Shown: piece by piece, positions 16,842 through 26,684 of the stretch
Position numbering within the stretch: position 1 is the first letter of the stretch
Layout: every line of letters begins with the position of its first letter
NCBI RefSeq assembly: GCF_000020965.1
Contig: NC_011297.1
Span: forward strand, 248,001 to 312,000
From: Dictyoglomus thermophilum H-6-12
GTDB taxonomy: Bacteria; Dictyoglomota; Dictyoglomia; Dictyoglomales; Dictyoglomaceae
Length of the DNA stretch: 64,000 bases
Direction of reading: 5' to 3'
Position numbers and translations under genes: made by a program
Notes under the pieces: model-generated
Seen by the model: the letters and a program-made list of their open reading frames with translations, nothing else
What the model was told of the DNA's origin: nothing
The model's database searches: none

Positions 16842-18170
16842 ATGTCTTTACCTTCTGTAAAAGTCTCTGAGAATGGAAGGTTTTTAATAACAGAGGATGG
16901 AAGTCCATTCTTTTATTTAGGGGATACTGCATGGGAATTATTCCATAGATTAACCTTAGAGGAAGCTGATCTATACTTGACGGTAAGAAGTAATCAGGGA
17001 TTCAATGTGATTCAGGCAGTAATACTCGCAGAACTTGATGGCCTTCATACTCCTAATGCCAATGGACATATACCTCTTATTGGAGATGATCCTACAAAGC
17101 CTAATGAGTACTATTTTAGGCATGTTGATAGTATTATAAAACTTGCAGAGAAGAAAGGGATTTATATGGGTATTCTTCCTACCTGGGGTGATAAGGTTCA
17201 TAGTGAACTTTGGGGAATAGGTCCTGCGATTTTTGATAGGAGTAATGCTTATTTATATGGTAAATTTCTTGGAGAACGCTATAGAGATTTTAATAATATA
17301 ATATGGATTTTAGGAGGAGATCGACCTGGCGAGGGCTATGAAGATATTTGGACATCTATGGCAAAGGGAATTTCTGAAGGATTAGGAAGAAAGCCTATTA
17401 TTACTTATCATCCAACAGGAGGACAAAGTTCTTCTCAGTGGTTTCATAATATGGAATGGCTAAGCTTTAACATGTGGCAATCTGGACACTGTCTCGTAGA
17501 TGCTCCCAATTGGGATATGATAAGAAGTGATTACGATAAGACCCCTATAAAACCAGTTATTGATGGAGAGCCTAATTATGAAGGTCACCCTATAGATCCA
17601 TATTTACGTAAATGGAAACCCGAATATGGAAGGTTTACAGATTATGAAGTAAGAAAACAAGCATACAGAGCAGTGTTTTCAGGTGCTTGTGGACATACTT
17701 ATGGACATCATTCAGTTTGGCAAATGTATGATGAAAGGTATAAACCAACAACCTTCCCAAGTGTTTATTGGTACGAAGCTATATATGCTCCAGGTGCAAA
17801 GCAGATGATACATTTAAAAAATCTTCTTCTTTCCTTCCCTTATTTCACTAGAATTCCTGCTCAAGATATGCTAATTGGGATAACACCTCCCCCTTCCCCA
17901 AAGGATATAGATGACAGAATTAATGATAAAAGAGCGAGTTATCCCGTTGCTACTCGTGATAAAGAGGGAAGTTATGCCTTGATATATTTTACTTTTGCCA
18001 ATCAAACCCTTAACATTGATACAAGTTCTCTTTTGGGACATGTAATAAAAGCAAGTTGGTTTGATCCAAGAACAGGTGAGCGGTATTATATTGGAGAGTT
18101 TTCTAAGGGAACTTTGAAATTTACATCTCCTCTGGGTGGTCCGGACTGGGTGCTGATATTAGAGGTTTAA
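16842..18170 (+). CDS. DUF4038/apiosidase-like glycoside hydrolase, cytoplasmic
   Basis: 442 residues. N-terminal VSENGRFLITEDGSPFFYLGDTAWELFHRL is the hallmark of the DUF4038 (PF13204) TIM-barrel. Likely catalytic acids lie in WILGGDRP and VIDGEPNYEG. The C-terminal 90 residues (SSLLGHVIKASWFDPRTGE to PDWVLILEV) match the small beta domain usually paired with it (PF12904). Relatives act on plant pectin side chains such as apiose, but the substrate here is unknown. No signal peptide, so it would act on imported oligosaccharides. TAGGAGG precedes the ATG. Confidence 0.85.
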   Translation: MSLPSVKVSENGRFLITEDGSPFFYLGDTAWELFHRLTLEEADLYLTVRSNQGFNVIQAVILAELDGLHTPNANGHIPLIGDDPTKPNEYYFRHVDSIIKLAEKKGIYMGILPTWGDKVHSELWGIGPAIFDRSNAYLYGKFLGERYRDFNNIIWILGGDRPGEGYEDIWTSMAKGISEGLGRKPIITYHPTGGQSSSQWFHNMEWLSFNMWQSGHCLVDAPNWDMIRSDYDKTPIKPVIDGEPNYEGHPIDPYLRKWKPEYGRFTDYEVRKQAYRAVFSGACGHTYGHHSVWQMYDERYKPTTFPSVYWYEAIYAPGAKQMIHLKNLLLSFPYFTRIPAQDMLIGITPPPSPKDIDDRINDKRASYPVATRDKEGSYALIYFTFANQTLNIDTSSLLGHVIKASWFDPRTGERYYIGEFSKGTLKFTSPLGGPDWVLILEV

Positions 18171-18289
18171 GTAGATTTGTTGGGATGAATGGAAGTATAA
18201 GGTATGGAGGAAAAATTGGTAAAGAGGTTGTTATCTTTAATTTTACATTTTTTGAATTAAGGTTTTAATTTAATCAGGAAGGCAAAAAA

Positions 18290-18991
18290 ATGTGTAGGTT
18301 ATTTGGATTGATATCTCCAATAGAGAAAAAGGTTGAATATTATATGCTATATGCAAGGAATAATTTCAAAAAGCAGTCAGAGAGACATCCTCATGGGTTT
18401 GGTTTTGGCTGGTATGAGAATGGGGCTCCTAAAATAAAAAAGTCGGGAGAAAAAGCTTTAGAATCGGATCTTTTTGATAAATTGGCAAAGGAGGTCTCAT
18501 CTCAAATTATAATAGCTCATATAAGAGATGCATCAGACGGGGCTATAAAAGAAGAGAATTCTCATCCTTTCTCATATGAAAATTTTATCTTTGCCCACAA
18601 TGGAACCCTACATAAAAAGGATAAGATTTTTGATATGCTTGAATATCCTTATAATAAGGATTTTACCAGTGATGGGATCGATTCAGAGATTTATTTTAGA
18701 TTTCTGGTGCAGAACATTAAAAATGAAAAAGATGTTATTTTAGGCTTACAAAAAGGTATAAGGAAGATTATTTATTTAAATATTGGATCTGCTAATTTTT
18801 TACTGTCCGATGGAGAGAGGCTTTATGCATTTAAATATGGGAGAAGTTTATTTTACTCGTTAATGGAAGATTGCTTAATTGTGTCTTCTGAAATAATAGG
18901 GAGGGATAAAAATAGATGGAAAAAATTTGAAGAAGGCTTATTGTTGGTTGTGGATAAGAGTTTAGAATTGAGAGAGATAAAAATAGAGTAG
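18290..18991 (+). CDS. Class II glutamine amidotransferase (YafJ/GATase_4-like)
   Basis: 233 residues beginning MCRLFG, where Cys2 is the N-terminal nucleophile after Met removal. Also seen: HPHGFGFGWYENG, IIAHIRDASDGA and FIFAHNGTLH, the usual glutamine-site motifs. It is a stand-alone glutaminase-like domain with no synthase partner; the acceptor is unknown. AGGAAGG precedes the ATG. It follows the glycosidase by about 120 nt. Confidence 0.85.
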   Translation: MCRLFGLISPIEKKVEYYMLYARNNFKKQSERHPHGFGFGWYENGAPKIKKSGEKALESDLFDKLAKEVSSQIIIAHIRDASDGAIKEENSHPFSYENFIFAHNGTLHKKDKIFDMLEYPYNKDFTSDGIDSEIYFRFLVQNIKNEKDVILGLQKGIRKIIYLNIGSANFLLSDGERLYAFKYGRSLFYSLMEDCLIVSSEIIGRDKNRWKKFEEGLLLVVDKSLELREIKIE

Positions 18992-19313
18992 GACTGGATT
19001 TGTATTGAAAATCTATTAGTCTGTTTATAATTTTTTTTAGAACTTAATGTAAATTTATTGAAATTTTGCTTTTTACAATGTTTCTGGAGGGGAAAGAGCT
19101 ATCCTAGGAGAGAAAATATAAAAAGTTAAATTTGAATTTTATCTAAGTGATGACAGTATCTTGTGGGATATTTTTAGACAGCTTTTCTGTAAAGTGGGGA
19201 TCTAGTATTTCTGTTGATATTTATAATTTTTAACTTTGTTATAATAAAAACATATAGGGGGATAATGATCTTTTTGGAAAAATCGAAAGAGAGTTCAAGA
19301 GTATTCTTTAATT
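18992..19313. other. Gap of about 320 nt with a promoter at its end
   Basis: A/T-rich, no gene seen. An extended -10, TGTTATAAT with TATAAT at 19240-19245, faces the next gene; a TTGATA at 19214 is 20 nt upstream of it, longer than ideal. Confidence 0.5.
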
Positions 19314-20432
19314 ATGGGAAATTCTAAAGAAGAGCTTATTGAGAAATTAATTAGCGAAATTTTAAGGGTAATTAAAGAGGGGATATTTAATGAGAATATT
19401 ATCAGATATAGAGAGCTACTTTATATATTAGGTCATTTGTTACACGAAAAAGGATTTTTAAAGAGAAATACCGAAGAAGAGAGATCTATATTAGAAGAGG
19501 CTATAAATCAATTAGCACAAAAATATGGCGATACTTCTGAGAAGTTTTTAGATAATATTTATGATAAAGTTTTAGATGAGCTTAAGGAAGTTCGTAGAAC
19601 TGAACCTGAGTTCCAGAGCTTTTTTGTATTATTTACTTATAATCTTTCAGAAGAGGATATGCAGTTACTTTCTGGGGTAAAATTTATGCAAATACCTATT
19701 GAAATTGTTAAATTTGATGATTACAGGTTTATTCTTAACCATTGTCAAAGCTTTGTTAAATATTCTGGAAGATACTATAACGACTTTTGGGTCAAGATTA
19801 AAGTGAAAGCACATAGTATTAATGAGGCTCTTAAGTGTGGATGGAGATATGCAGAAAATCTAAGATCTTTGGCTAACTTTTTTCTTACAAAGAATACCTA
19901 TGCTCTTTACCAATTTCCTCCTCAACCTTTGTCTGTAATACTCCCTTCAAAATTTTATTTTGTCCTTGATGATAATGAAAAATACTGCACTCATGGCTTA
20001 AATAGCGGAGAGTATGAATTTAGAACTACATATTTAAATGTGGATAAGATGAGAGAAGTTATAGACTTTGTCAATAAGTTTGATGACTTTCAAGAAGAAA
20101 AAATAAAAGAAATCTTATTAGAGTGTATCTGGCTATATTGTATAGCTTTAGATTTGACAGGTGTAGACTACCCCTATTCCTACGGCTTACTATGGAGTGT
20201 TATTGAAAAAATCGTTAAAAAAATATTTGGAGAAAACAAAAAATTTATAAGTTTTCTTAAGAGTTTATACCATAATGATAATATCTTATCTGAGTTGATA
20301 AATGCTTTGTGGAAGAAGAGAAATCTTTTTGCTCACGAAGGAACTATCTTGGATGTAGAGCTTGAAGATATGAATTGGGTTAGACTTATAGTTTGTGATT
20401 TAATAAACAAAGCTATCTCAAAATACTTTTAA
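19314..20432 (+). CDS. Hypothetical protein with Apea-like HEPN C-terminal domain
   Basis: 372 residues. The N-terminal 100 residues are helical and charged; the middle is mixed. The last 90 resemble an Apea-like HEPN domain: SYGLLWSVIEKIVKKIFG, then ELINALWKKRNLFAHEG, where RNLFAH is an RX4H signature of HEPN proteins. HEPN domains often cleave RNA in defence or toxin systems, but no partner is visible here, so function is open. The ATG at 19314 lies about 70 nt past an extended -10; no strong Shine-Dalgarno sequence. Confidence 0.65.
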   Translation: MGNSKEELIEKLISEILRVIKEGIFNENIIRYRELLYILGHLLHEKGFLKRNTEEERSILEEAINQLAQKYGDTSEKFLDNIYDKVLDELKEVRRTEPEFQSFFVLFTYNLSEEDMQLLSGVKFMQIPIEIVKFDDYRFILNHCQSFVKYSGRYYNDFWVKIKVKAHSINEALKCGWRYAENLRSLANFFLTKNTYALYQFPPQPLSVILPSKFYFVLDDNEKYCTHGLNSGEYEFRTTYLNVDKMREVIDFVNKFDDFQEEKIKEILLECIWLYCIALDLTGVDYPYSYGLLWSVIEKIVKKIFGENKKFISFLKSLYHNDNILSELINALWKKRNLFAHEGTILDVELEDMNWVRLIVCDLINKAISKYF

Positions 20433-20623
20433 TGATTAGGTATTTTATGATTTTTTTCTTACTTTAAACTGAGATATTAATAACGCCTTAAATTTGCTTT
20501 TTACAATCTTTACTCAAAGACTTGATAGCGAAGAACTTCTTAGTAAAGAGTATGTAAAAGAGAGAATAGTTAATTTTCTGTGTTATGATTTATACAAGAA
20601 AAAGATTGTTAAGGGGGAATATT

Positions 20624-22393
20624 ATGATTAAAAAAACTTTTCTACTTTTACTAATTTTCCTCTTATTTGTATCCTTTATTTTTTCCTCAGAAGAATCCAT
20701 AGAGGAAAAAGTAGAGAGATTGTTATCTCAAATGACCCTTGAGGAAAAGGTAGGGCAGATGACTCAAGTTGATAGCTCTTATTTATATAATCCTGAGGAT
20801 GTGAAGAGATATTTTATAGGCTCTGTATTAAGTGGAGGAAATTCAGGACCTTCAAATCCTACTCCTGCAAATTGGGTAGAGTATGTGAATAGATTTCAAT
20901 ATTATGCTCTTCAAACAAGGCTGAGAATTCCTATTCTCTATGGGATAGATGCAGTGCATGGGAATGCAAAGGTTTATTCTGCGGTAGTTTTTCCTCACAA
21001 TATTGGTCTTGGATGCACTAGGAATGAGAAGTTGGTAGAAGATTGTGCAAGGATAACAGCCATAGAGACCTCTGCCATAGGAATACGTTGGAGCTTTGCT
21101 CCTTGTGTTGCAGTGGTACAGGATGTAAGGTGGGGAAGAACTTATGAGAGTTTTTCAGAAAATCCAGATGTGGTTGCTCTTTTAGGTTCTGCTGTAGTGA
21201 GAGGTTTTCAGGGAGGCTCTTTAAGTAATAAAGACAGTATATTAGCATGTCCTAAGCATTTTGTGGGAGATGGAGGGACAAAATTTGGTACAAGTATAAA
21301 CGGACTTTTAGATCAAGGAGATACAAGAATTTCTGAAAAGGAATTGAGGAATATCCATTTGAAGCCCTATATTTTTGCCATTAAAAATAGTGCCAAATCT
21401 ATAATGGTCTCTTTTTCAAGTTGGAATGGTATAAAGATGCATGCTAATAAATATCTCTTAACAGATGTATTAAAGAAGGAGCTTGGATTTGATGGATTTT
21501 TAGTTTCTGATTGGAAGGCTATAGAACAGCTTCCTGGAAATTACGAAGATCAGGTGGCTATGAGTATAAATGCGGGAATAGATATGATAATGGTGCCAGA
21601 TAACTATGTAAGGTTCATAAATACTTTGATATCTTGTGTCCAAAAGGGTAGGGTACCTATATCTCGTATTGATGATGCTGTAAGAAGAATATTAAAAGTA
21701 AAGTTCCTTTTAGGACTTTTTGAGAACCCTTATGCTAATAAAGATTTGATCAATAAGATAGGTTCAAAAGAACATAGAGAAGTAGCAAGACGAGCAGTGA
21801 GAGAAAGTGTTGTGGTTTTACAGAATAAAAACAAAATTCTTCCTCTTTCTAAAAATTTAAAACATATCTGCGTAGTAGGTCCAAAAGCTAATGATATTGG
21901 ATCTCAATGTGGAGGTTGGACTATTTCATGGCAGGGTCAAAAGGGCAACATCACGGTAGGAACTACTATTTTAGAGGCTATTAAAAAGAGTGTAAGTAAT
22001 AATACAAAAGTTACTTTTTCTCCTTATGGGGATAATATACCTAAGGATGCTGAAGTGATTGTAGCGGTAGTAGGGGAGAAACCTTATGCTGAATCTATGG
22101 GAGACACTTTTAAGCCTGAGATAGAATATTCCGATCATTTGATCCTTCAAAATATTTTTAAAGAGAAAAAGCCTATAGTAATGATCCTCTTAGTGGGAAG
22201 ACCAGTAGATATAGAAAATTATCTTAGTAAAACTTTTGGGGTTATTTGTGCTTGGCTTCCTGGAACAGAAGGAGAAGGGATAACAGATATACTTTTTGGC
22301 GATTTTAATCCTAAGGGGAGGTTGTCCTTCACTTGGTATACTGTAGATAGAAATAAGGCTACTTTTCCCTATGGTTATGGACTTTCTTATTAA
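20624..22393 (+). CDS. Secreted GH3 beta-glucosidase / beta-glycosidase
   Basis: 589 residues from ATG 20624 (AAGGGGG 8 nt upstream), preferred to the earlier in-frame ATG because MIKKTFLLLLIFLLFVSFIFSS is a clear signal peptide. Domain 1 (TIM barrel): VGQMTQVD, YGIDAVHGN, CPKHFVGDGG, and the nucleophile in VSDW, Asp296. Domain 2 (alpha/beta sandwich) ends PFPYGYGLSY-like (TFPYGYGLSY). The fibronectin-III domain common in GH3 is absent, as in ExoP-like exo-glucanases. Likely releases glucose from beta-glucans outside the cell. Confidence 0.9.
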   Translation: MIKKTFLLLLIFLLFVSFIFSSEESIEEKVERLLSQMTLEEKVGQMTQVDSSYLYNPEDVKRYFIGSVLSGGNSGPSNPTPANWVEYVNRFQYYALQTRLRIPILYGIDAVHGNAKVYSAVVFPHNIGLGCTRNEKLVEDCARITAIETSAIGIRWSFAPCVAVVQDVRWGRTYESFSENPDVVALLGSAVVRGFQGGSLSNKDSILACPKHFVGDGGTKFGTSINGLLDQGDTRISEKELRNIHLKPYIFAIKNSAKSIMVSFSSWNGIKMHANKYLLTDVLKKELGFDGFLVSDWKAIEQLPGNYEDQVAMSINAGIDMIMVPDNYVRFINTLISCVQKGRVPISRIDDAVRRILKVKFLLGLFENPYANKDLINKIGSKEHREVARRAVRESVVVLQNKNKILPLSKNLKHICVVGPKANDIGSQCGGWTISWQGQKGNITVGTTILEAIKKSVSNNTKVTFSPYGDNIPKDAEVIVAVVGEKPYAESMGDTFKPEIEYSDHLILQNIFKEKKPIVMILLVGRPVDIENYLSKTFGVICAWLPGTEGEGITDILFGDFNPKGRLSFTWYTVDRNKATFPYGYGLSY

Positions 22394-22398
22394 AAGAG

Positions 22399-23457
22399 AT
22401 GGTGGATTTCCCTAAAGAAGGAAGATGTAAAATATGTGGTAAAGAGTCTATCTTGATATCCTCCTTCTTGGGGATATGTAGAGATTGTATTTTAAATAGA
22501 TTTGAAGAGGCTTTACCCATTATTGAATCTGCCCATAAGAGGGCAAGGGCTTACTTTAATCTCTCTTATCCTGCTTATTCTCAGAAACCCTACTGTAATC
22601 TTTGTATTCATAAGTGTGCTCTTAATTCTGAAAAGAGTTTTTGTGGGCTTATTGAAAATGGTAGTAGATGGGCTGGGAGCTCTGAAAAGGGTCTATTAGA
22701 ATGGTATTATGATCCTCTTCCTACAAATTGTGTGGCAAGTTTTGTTTGTCCTGAAAAGGATCATTATGGTTATAAAAACTTGGCTGTTTTTTATGCGAGT
22801 TGTAATTTTAATTGTCTTTTTTGTCAAAATTGGCACTTCCATGATTATTTAAAAAGAAAGTCTCCTCTTTATTCTGTGGAAGACTTGATAGAAAAGATAG
22901 ATAGCAAAACTTCTTGTATATGTTTTTTTGGAGGGGACCCTACTACCCAGGTTGCACATGCTTTAGCCTTGGCTAAAAAGGTTAAAGATAGAGTAAGGGT
23001 ATGTTGGGAAACTAATGGTTCTATGGATTCTAAAATTCTGAAAGAAATTTTTTATATCTCTGTTGAAAGTGGGGGAATAATAAAATTTGATTTGAAGGCA
23101 TTTGATGAGAGGATTCATATTGCATTAACAGGGGTCGCTAATAAGAATACTCTTGAGAATTTTAGATGGGCAGGAGAGGAAAGTAAAAAGATTAAGGATA
23201 GGGTAGTGGTGGTGGCAAGTACTTTACTTGTTCCTGGCTATGTAAATGAGGAGGAAGTAGAAAAGATAGCAGATTTTATCGCAAGGATCAATCCTGATAT
23301 TCCTTATTCTCTTCTTGGTTTTTCTCCTAATTTTTTCTTTGATAATCTTCCTACTACTTCGAAGAGGCATGCAGAAAGAAGTTTTAGAGTTGCAAAGGAA
23401 AAGGGTTTAAAATATGTAAATATTGGAAATAGGTTTCTTCTTTCTAATTACTATTAG
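22399..23457 (+). CDS. Radical SAM protein, PflA-like, with zinc-ribbon N-terminus
   Basis: 352 residues. N-terminal CKIC and CRDC look like a zinc ribbon; a second Cys set CNLCIHKC and FCGL follows. The radical SAM cluster is CNFNCLFC (CX3CX2C) near residue 135, with GGDPT as the SAM-binding GGE-like motif. The layout resembles the PflA-like/COG1313 group of activases of unknown target. It starts 5 nt after the GH3 stop, yet the two have no obvious functional link. Ends at a strong terminator. Confidence 0.85.
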   Translation: MVDFPKEGRCKICGKESILISSFLGICRDCILNRFEEALPIIESAHKRARAYFNLSYPAYSQKPYCNLCIHKCALNSEKSFCGLIENGSRWAGSSEKGLLEWYYDPLPTNCVASFVCPEKDHYGYKNLAVFYASCNFNCLFCQNWHFHDYLKRKSPLYSVEDLIEKIDSKTSCICFFGGDPTTQVAHALALAKKVKDRVRVCWETNGSMDSKILKEIFYISVESGGIIKFDLKAFDERIHIALTGVANKNTLENFRWAGEESKKIKDRVVVVASTLLVPGYVNEEEVEKIADFIARINPDIPYSLLGFSPNFFFDNLPTTSKRHAERSFRVAKEKGLKYVNIGNRFLLSNYY

Positions 23458-23487
23458 CTTAAAAATACAGAATAAGTAAGGATTTAT

Positions 23488-23511
23488 GGGGGCTACAATT
23501 TTGTAGCCCCC
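23488..23511. terminator. Rho-independent terminator, shared by convergent genes
   Basis: GGGGGCTACAA, two-base loop, TTGTAGCCCCC followed by tatttttat. It sits between the convergent radical SAM gene (plus) and esterase gene (minus). Confidence 0.9.
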
Positions 23512-23516
23512 TATTT

Positions 23517-24716
23517 TTATTTACTTTTCTTTTGTTGGAAAAGCCAATCTATTACTTCCTCATTATCGTAGACTGGGATCCATGAGGCGTGAGGATGATA
23601 TCCTTGTCTTTCCATTTCACCCCATAAGAATTCTGTATACTTTACTTTTCCACCGATTTCTACAAGCCTTCTTACTACTGCCCTTGAAAATTCTACAAGT
23701 ACTACATTGTCATCTTCTGCATGGAATATCCAAAGAGGTATATCTTTGATCCTTTCTAATCTATTTACATCACCACCGCCACATATAGGAATAGCAGCTG
23801 CAAAAAGTTCTGGATATTCTATGAGGATGGCAAAGGTTCCAAAACCTCCCATAGAAAGTCCTGTTACGTAGACTCTATCTGGGTCTATGTTTTCTTCCTT
23901 TAGGATTTTCTTGATTAGGTTGGCTACTGCAATGAGATTTCTTGTAGGTTTGAAAGGATTTCCTCCAGTAAGTAGTTCAGTCCAGCTGCTTCCTGCAGGG
24001 CACTGAGGAGCAAGGACAAAGCAAGGATGCTCTGCTTGTTGACCTGGTTCTGCAAAGGTTACTGCACCTCTATACCAAGCTATGTGGAGGAAGTTATCGT
24101 TTCCTCTTTCACCAGCACCATGTAGGAATACCACCAATGGATATTTTTTGTTTTTATCTACGTTTTTAGGCACATAGAATCTATAAGGTATAGTGACGCC
24201 TAATTCTTTATCCTCATAGACTAAAGCTTTAAATTCATCTATTATGAGATGTTTTTCCTCGGAGGTAGTCAAAGAGAATGGAGAAAATTCTTTTCCATCA
24301 ACACTTCTTATACTTACTTTTTGCTCTACTTTATACTCAAGTTTTAATCTCTTTGAGATAAGCCTTTGGGGATCGTGGGTGGCAGTGACGGCTGATGGTT
24401 CGTAGGGATCTAATTCAAGCACCAAAAATTTTCCTTGATTGGTAAATGGGGCAGGAAGTAATGCTCCATTGTTGTTGGCATAAACTTTTTTTATGGTTCT
24501 TTTTACAAAATTTCCTTCGAGTTTTGTTTCCACTGAGAACATGTCTGGTTTTAAGTTGTTGGCATTTATCTCACTGCTGTATTCAAGAGTTACTGCCACA
24601 ACTCTTTCACCTATAGGCATGACTCTTGTTACGATGGTTGCTTTAGGAACCTCTTGAGCGTAAGTGATAGAGAAGGGTAGGAAGCGATTTAAAAAGTTTA
24701 ATAATGAAGACTTCAT
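23517..24716 (-). CDS. Secreted alpha/beta-hydrolase esterase with N-terminal Ig-like domain
   Basis: 399 residues. A short N-terminus ending ITYA-QE may be a weak signal peptide. Residues about 25-150 form a beta-rich domain; from about 165 the hydrolase fold gives VVFLHGAGERG (oxyanion), GLSMGGFG (nucleophile Ser), IFHAEDDNV (Asp) and HPHASW (His). This layout resembles EstA-type esterases of Thermotoga and feruloyl-esterase-like enzymes. Probable role: deacylation of plant polysaccharides. GGGGAGG precedes the ATG. Confidence 0.88.
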   Translation of the reverse strand: MKSSLLNFLNRFLPFSITYAQEVPKATIVTRVMPIGERVVAVTLEYSSEINANNLKPDMFSVETKLEGNFVKRTIKKVYANNNGALLPAPFTNQGKFLVLELDPYEPSAVTATHDPQRLISKRLKLEYKVEQKVSIRSVDGKEFSPFSLTTSEEKHLIIDEFKALVYEDKELGVTIPYRFYVPKNVDKNKKYPLVVFLHGAGERGNDNFLHIAWYRGAVTFAEPGQQAEHPCFVLAPQCPAGSSWTELLTGGNPFKPTRNLIAVANLIKKILKEENIDPDRVYVTGLSMGGFGTFAILIEYPELFAAAIPICGGGDVNRLERIKDIPLWIFHAEDDNVVLVEFSRAVVRRLVEIGGKVKYTEFLWGEMERQGYHPHASWIPVYDNEEVIDWLFQQKKSK

Positions 24717-24831
24717 CTTTTAAGACCTCCCCTTTTATGAATTTATAAAAACGATTTTATTATATGAAGTAAAGGTTTATAAAATCAATAACTAAAATAT
24801 TTAGCTTATTATAGAGAAAAAATCTTTCTAT

Positions 24832-26658
24832 TCACTTAATAGTAAACTCTGTCCAGTACATATCTGAGATTACCTCTTTTACTATTTCTTCATCTTTGTA
24901 GGTATATGTGACGAAGATTAAAATTTCGTTTACACCACCCTTTAGATTTCCTTTGAGGATATTTTTAACTTCGTCAATGGAAAAGTTGATGATATTTCTT
25001 TTATCAGGACCTAACGTTATAGGAGATTCTGCACCATCGATAAAGTTCCAAGCTATCTTATCTTTTGGTCTTACATATACATAAACCTTATACACCGATG
25101 CCATACTACTTACATATTTTGATAAGTCTGCATTGGGATTTTCTTTTTGAACATCACTCCAACCCTTTCCTTGTTCGAGCCATATAAGATTTTTAGGCCT
25201 TAGAATTATGGATAAATTCATTGGAGCATTTCCTCTTAAATTGATATCCTCTATTGATATAGGGCATAATCCGTAAGGAGATTTGCTATCATCTAGAGAA
25301 GCGTAGTATATGGGTACAGAATCAAAGTAAAAAGGTGCAGAGGAAGAGGTTGTTATTCCTGTGAATTTGTTGTCAATCTCTAAATAGTTAGAAAATTTTG
25401 ATATGCCTAAAATATCAATTTTAAATTGGCCTCTTTCAATCTTTCTTGGTTTTTCAATCCAGATCAGATATTTAGAGTAATTTTTGGTAAAGTCTAAGAA
25501 CTTTATACTAAAAATTCTTAAGGGTTCATTGTTGAAATAGACCTTTATTTCATTCTCATTGGCTAAAGTTAATGGTAAATAGCTATTGACTCTTATGTAC
25601 ATTAAATTGTTTTCTTTTCTTGGAAACTCCTTGGGAGTGGCGGGAGCAGGTGATATGGAAGATAATTTTTCAGGGTAGAAGGAGATTATTTCAAAGGAGT
25701 TACTACCAAAAGAAACACTCTTTGTAACTATATTGTTTTGCCAGTTTTTATCCCCAAAAAAGTGATAGTAGATAATATTTGATTCCTCTATCTTGGCATC
25801 AAAACCTATGGTAATGTCAAAATCGCCGATTAGAGAAAATGGATCAGAGTACTCTGCCTTAAAAGTTAATTTCCTCTTTTCTTTAGGAGGTATCATTAAA
25901 TTAGTGTCAATGTATATGCTCAAATTGTTTTCTCTTTCATTGTTTATTTCAGGATATGCGTTAAGAACTGCAACAATCTTTTTATCACTTTTTCTTCTAA
26001 CAATGATTTTAACAAAAGAAGTCTCTAAGGTTTTTTTGTTTTTATCCTTGAGGAATATGGGCGACATATCGCCAATATTTTCTAACTCAATGGATACTTT
26101 TAAGTAATTAAAGTGAAATCCACTTTTTATCTCATGTAGATCCTCAATTTCTACATTGTTAACCTTTAAATCTGCAAGTTGTGGTTTCCATAAGAAATCG
26201 CCCTCGTATGTATAGTATCTATCTTTATATTTAATGCTTATGCGAAAATGATTTGGAGAGTTGTATATGAGTATTCCTTCGTCCATTTGTTTTAGAATCT
26301 CTTCTCTACTATTATTACATTTGTATATTAGCTGAAAAGAAGCCTTAGGCTGGATTTGAGTATCTAAAGATGGTTTTCTAAGCTCAATGGAAGGAGCCCA
26401 CGCACCTCTGAAATTTGATCCTACGTGATATATCTCTACCTTAAGATCTTTCACAGAAATGGTATAAGAGCTGTTGTTTTTTAAATTTATTGTATACTGC
26501 ATGTTTATATCATTTGATATTTCAACCTTTTCAAAGAGTATAGGATCGGAAGGAGTTATTTTCAATGGTGGATTTTGGGGTAATGAAATTTGATTGGAAT
26601 AAACCATTTGGTTGAAGATTAAAAATAATGCTGAGATTATCAAAAACTTTTTTAACAT
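24832..26658 (-). CDS. Secreted protein of unknown function, 608 aa
   Basis: Not recognised. A clear signal peptide (LKKFLIISALFLIFNQMVYS) is followed by beta-rich sequence. Two segments look like Ig-like or COG1470-type domains (YTINLKNNSSYTISVKDLKVEIYHV; LKVSIELENIGDMSP). Further on are VRVNSYLPLTLANENEIKVYF and a C-terminal GGVNEILIFVTYTYKDEE. No catalytic motif. GGGGGGT precedes the ATG. It follows the NlpC lipoprotein by 26 nt, so both are probably one envelope operon. Confidence 0.7.
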   Translation of the reverse strand: MLKKFLIISALFLIFNQMVYSNQISLPQNPPLKITPSDPILFEKVEISNDINMQYTINLKNNSSYTISVKDLKVEIYHVGSNFRGAWAPSIELRKPSLDTQIQPKASFQLIYKCNNSREEILKQMDEGILIYNSPNHFRISIKYKDRYYTYEGDFLWKPQLADLKVNNVEIEDLHEIKSGFHFNYLKVSIELENIGDMSPIFLKDKNKKTLETSFVKIIVRRKSDKKIVAVLNAYPEINNERENNLSIYIDTNLMIPPKEKRKLTFKAEYSDPFSLIGDFDITIGFDAKIEESNIIYYHFFGDKNWQNNIVTKSVSFGSNSFEIISFYPEKLSSISPAPATPKEFPRKENNLMYIRVNSYLPLTLANENEIKVYFNNEPLRIFSIKFLDFTKNYSKYLIWIEKPRKIERGQFKIDILGISKFSNYLEIDNKFTGITTSSSAPFYFDSVPIYYASLDDSKSPYGLCPISIEDINLRGNAPMNLSIILRPKNLIWLEQGKGWSDVQKENPNADLSKYVSSMASVYKVYVYVRPKDKIAWNFIDGAESPITLGPDKRNIINFSIDEVKNILKGNLKGGVNEILIFVTYTYKDEEIVKEVISDMYWTEFTIK

Positions 26659-26684
26659 TTCTACACACCCCCCTGTAATTTAAA

